5,953 nucleotides of DNA from an uncultured Eubacteriales bacterium (GTDB taxonomy: Bacteria > Bacillota > Clostridia > Oscillospirales > Oscillospiraceae). The notes beneath the pieces were generated by a model. That model had not been told where the DNA came from and ran no database searches. It saw only the letters and a list, made by a program, of their open reading frames with translations. How positions within the stretch are numbered: position 1 is the stretch's first letter; each line of letters begins with the position of its first letter. The stretch spans positions 1-5,953 of the forward strand of contig UQWH01000083.1 in the NCBI GenBank assembly GCA_900544705.1, given 5' to 3'. The position numbers and the translations under genes are program-made. Shown here one piece after another: positions 5,776-5,953 of the stretch.

Positions 5776-5953
5776 GTCAAAATTCGCTCCTTCCATGATT
5801 TTTCTTCAAACAGCGTCAGTTGGTCCGGTTTGGCCTTTTCGCGCTCATAAAGGTCGTAGTTGGCAATGAGCAGCTCCGGAAATTCCCGCCCGACCTCGTA
5901 CCGCTGCACCATGCTGTGGAGCCGCGTAAAATCAAAGAATTCGCAGCCCGCGT
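5772..5953 (-). CDS. Unrecognised protein, C-terminal part
   Basis: Only the last 59 codons are present; the gene runs in from the right edge, in frame from 5951. The peptide includes CEFFDFTRLHSMVQRYEVGR, then EFPELLIANYDLYEREKAKP, and ends DQLTLFEEKSWKERILT. It is charged, aromatic-rich and soluble-looking. I do not recognise the family. Its TGA stop (5774-5772) overlaps the start of the next small AbrB-like gene by ATGA, the arrangement of coupled accessory-gene pairs. Lacking the N-terminal part, its function cannot be assigned. Confidence 0.6.
   Translation of the reverse strand, partial: AGCEFFDFTRLHSMVQRYEVGREFPELLIANYDLYEREKAKPDQLTLFEEKSWKERILT

Noticed and set aside
5603..5869. An 88-codon open frame on the plus strand at the right end
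   Set aside because: The opposite strand has a better-supported ATGA-coupled pair of frames with protein-like composition.

Overview
The window reads as a GC-rich Firmicutes sequence, probably a gut Clostridia (Oscillospiraceae/Ruminococcaceae-type) genome or metagenomic contig. The reasons are the Gram-positive conjugation genes, a sortase-anchored Cna-B/SpaA adhesin, the C-terminus of a clostridial large serine recombinase, and strong AGGAGG-type ribosome binding sites. This placement is an inference from gene content; no marker gene is present.

Region 1 (1-2767, minus strand) is part of an integrative and conjugative element (ICE). In transcription order it holds a 5'-truncated Cna-B/SpaA surface adhesin, a small VirB2-like membrane protein, a polytopic TrbL/VirB6-like channel protein, and the first 27 codons of a PrgI/VirB3-like protein that runs off the left edge. 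Gaps are 1 to 14 nt, so this looks like one operon for a mating channel and a surface adhesin.

Region 2 (about 2633-2881) has no convincing gene. It holds a perfect 18-bp inverted repeat, an array of four G-rich TGCA repeats spaced 22-23 bp apart (a possible insertion-sequence end or protein-binding array), and a terminator-like hairpin.

Region 3 (2882-3729) is a scar. The C-terminal 171 residues of a large serine recombinase (minus strand) abut the C-terminal 109 residues of a TlpA/thioredoxin-fold protein (plus strand) at about 3390-3400. Both genes have lost their 5' parts at the same point. This fits a deletion or rearrangement at an ICE edge, or an assembly chimera.

Region 4 (3730-5560) looks like an intact chromosomal or cargo pair: a TetR-family repressor (minus) divergent from an extended short-chain dehydrogenase/epimerase (plus). 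Their 171-bp intergenic region has a plausible plus-strand promoter and inverted repeats suited to TetR control. A hairpin lies between the convergent ends of tetR and the tlpA fragment.

Region 5 (5561-5953) holds two minus-strand genes in ATGA overlap: the 3' end of an unrecognised gene and a 46-residue AbrB/SpoVT-like protein, an arrangement typical of accessory DNA. I see no RNA gene, CRISPR array or complete insertion sequence. I also found no convincing evidence of an entirely new system; the most notable structures are the double-truncation junction and the G-rich repeat array beside the beheaded adhesin.
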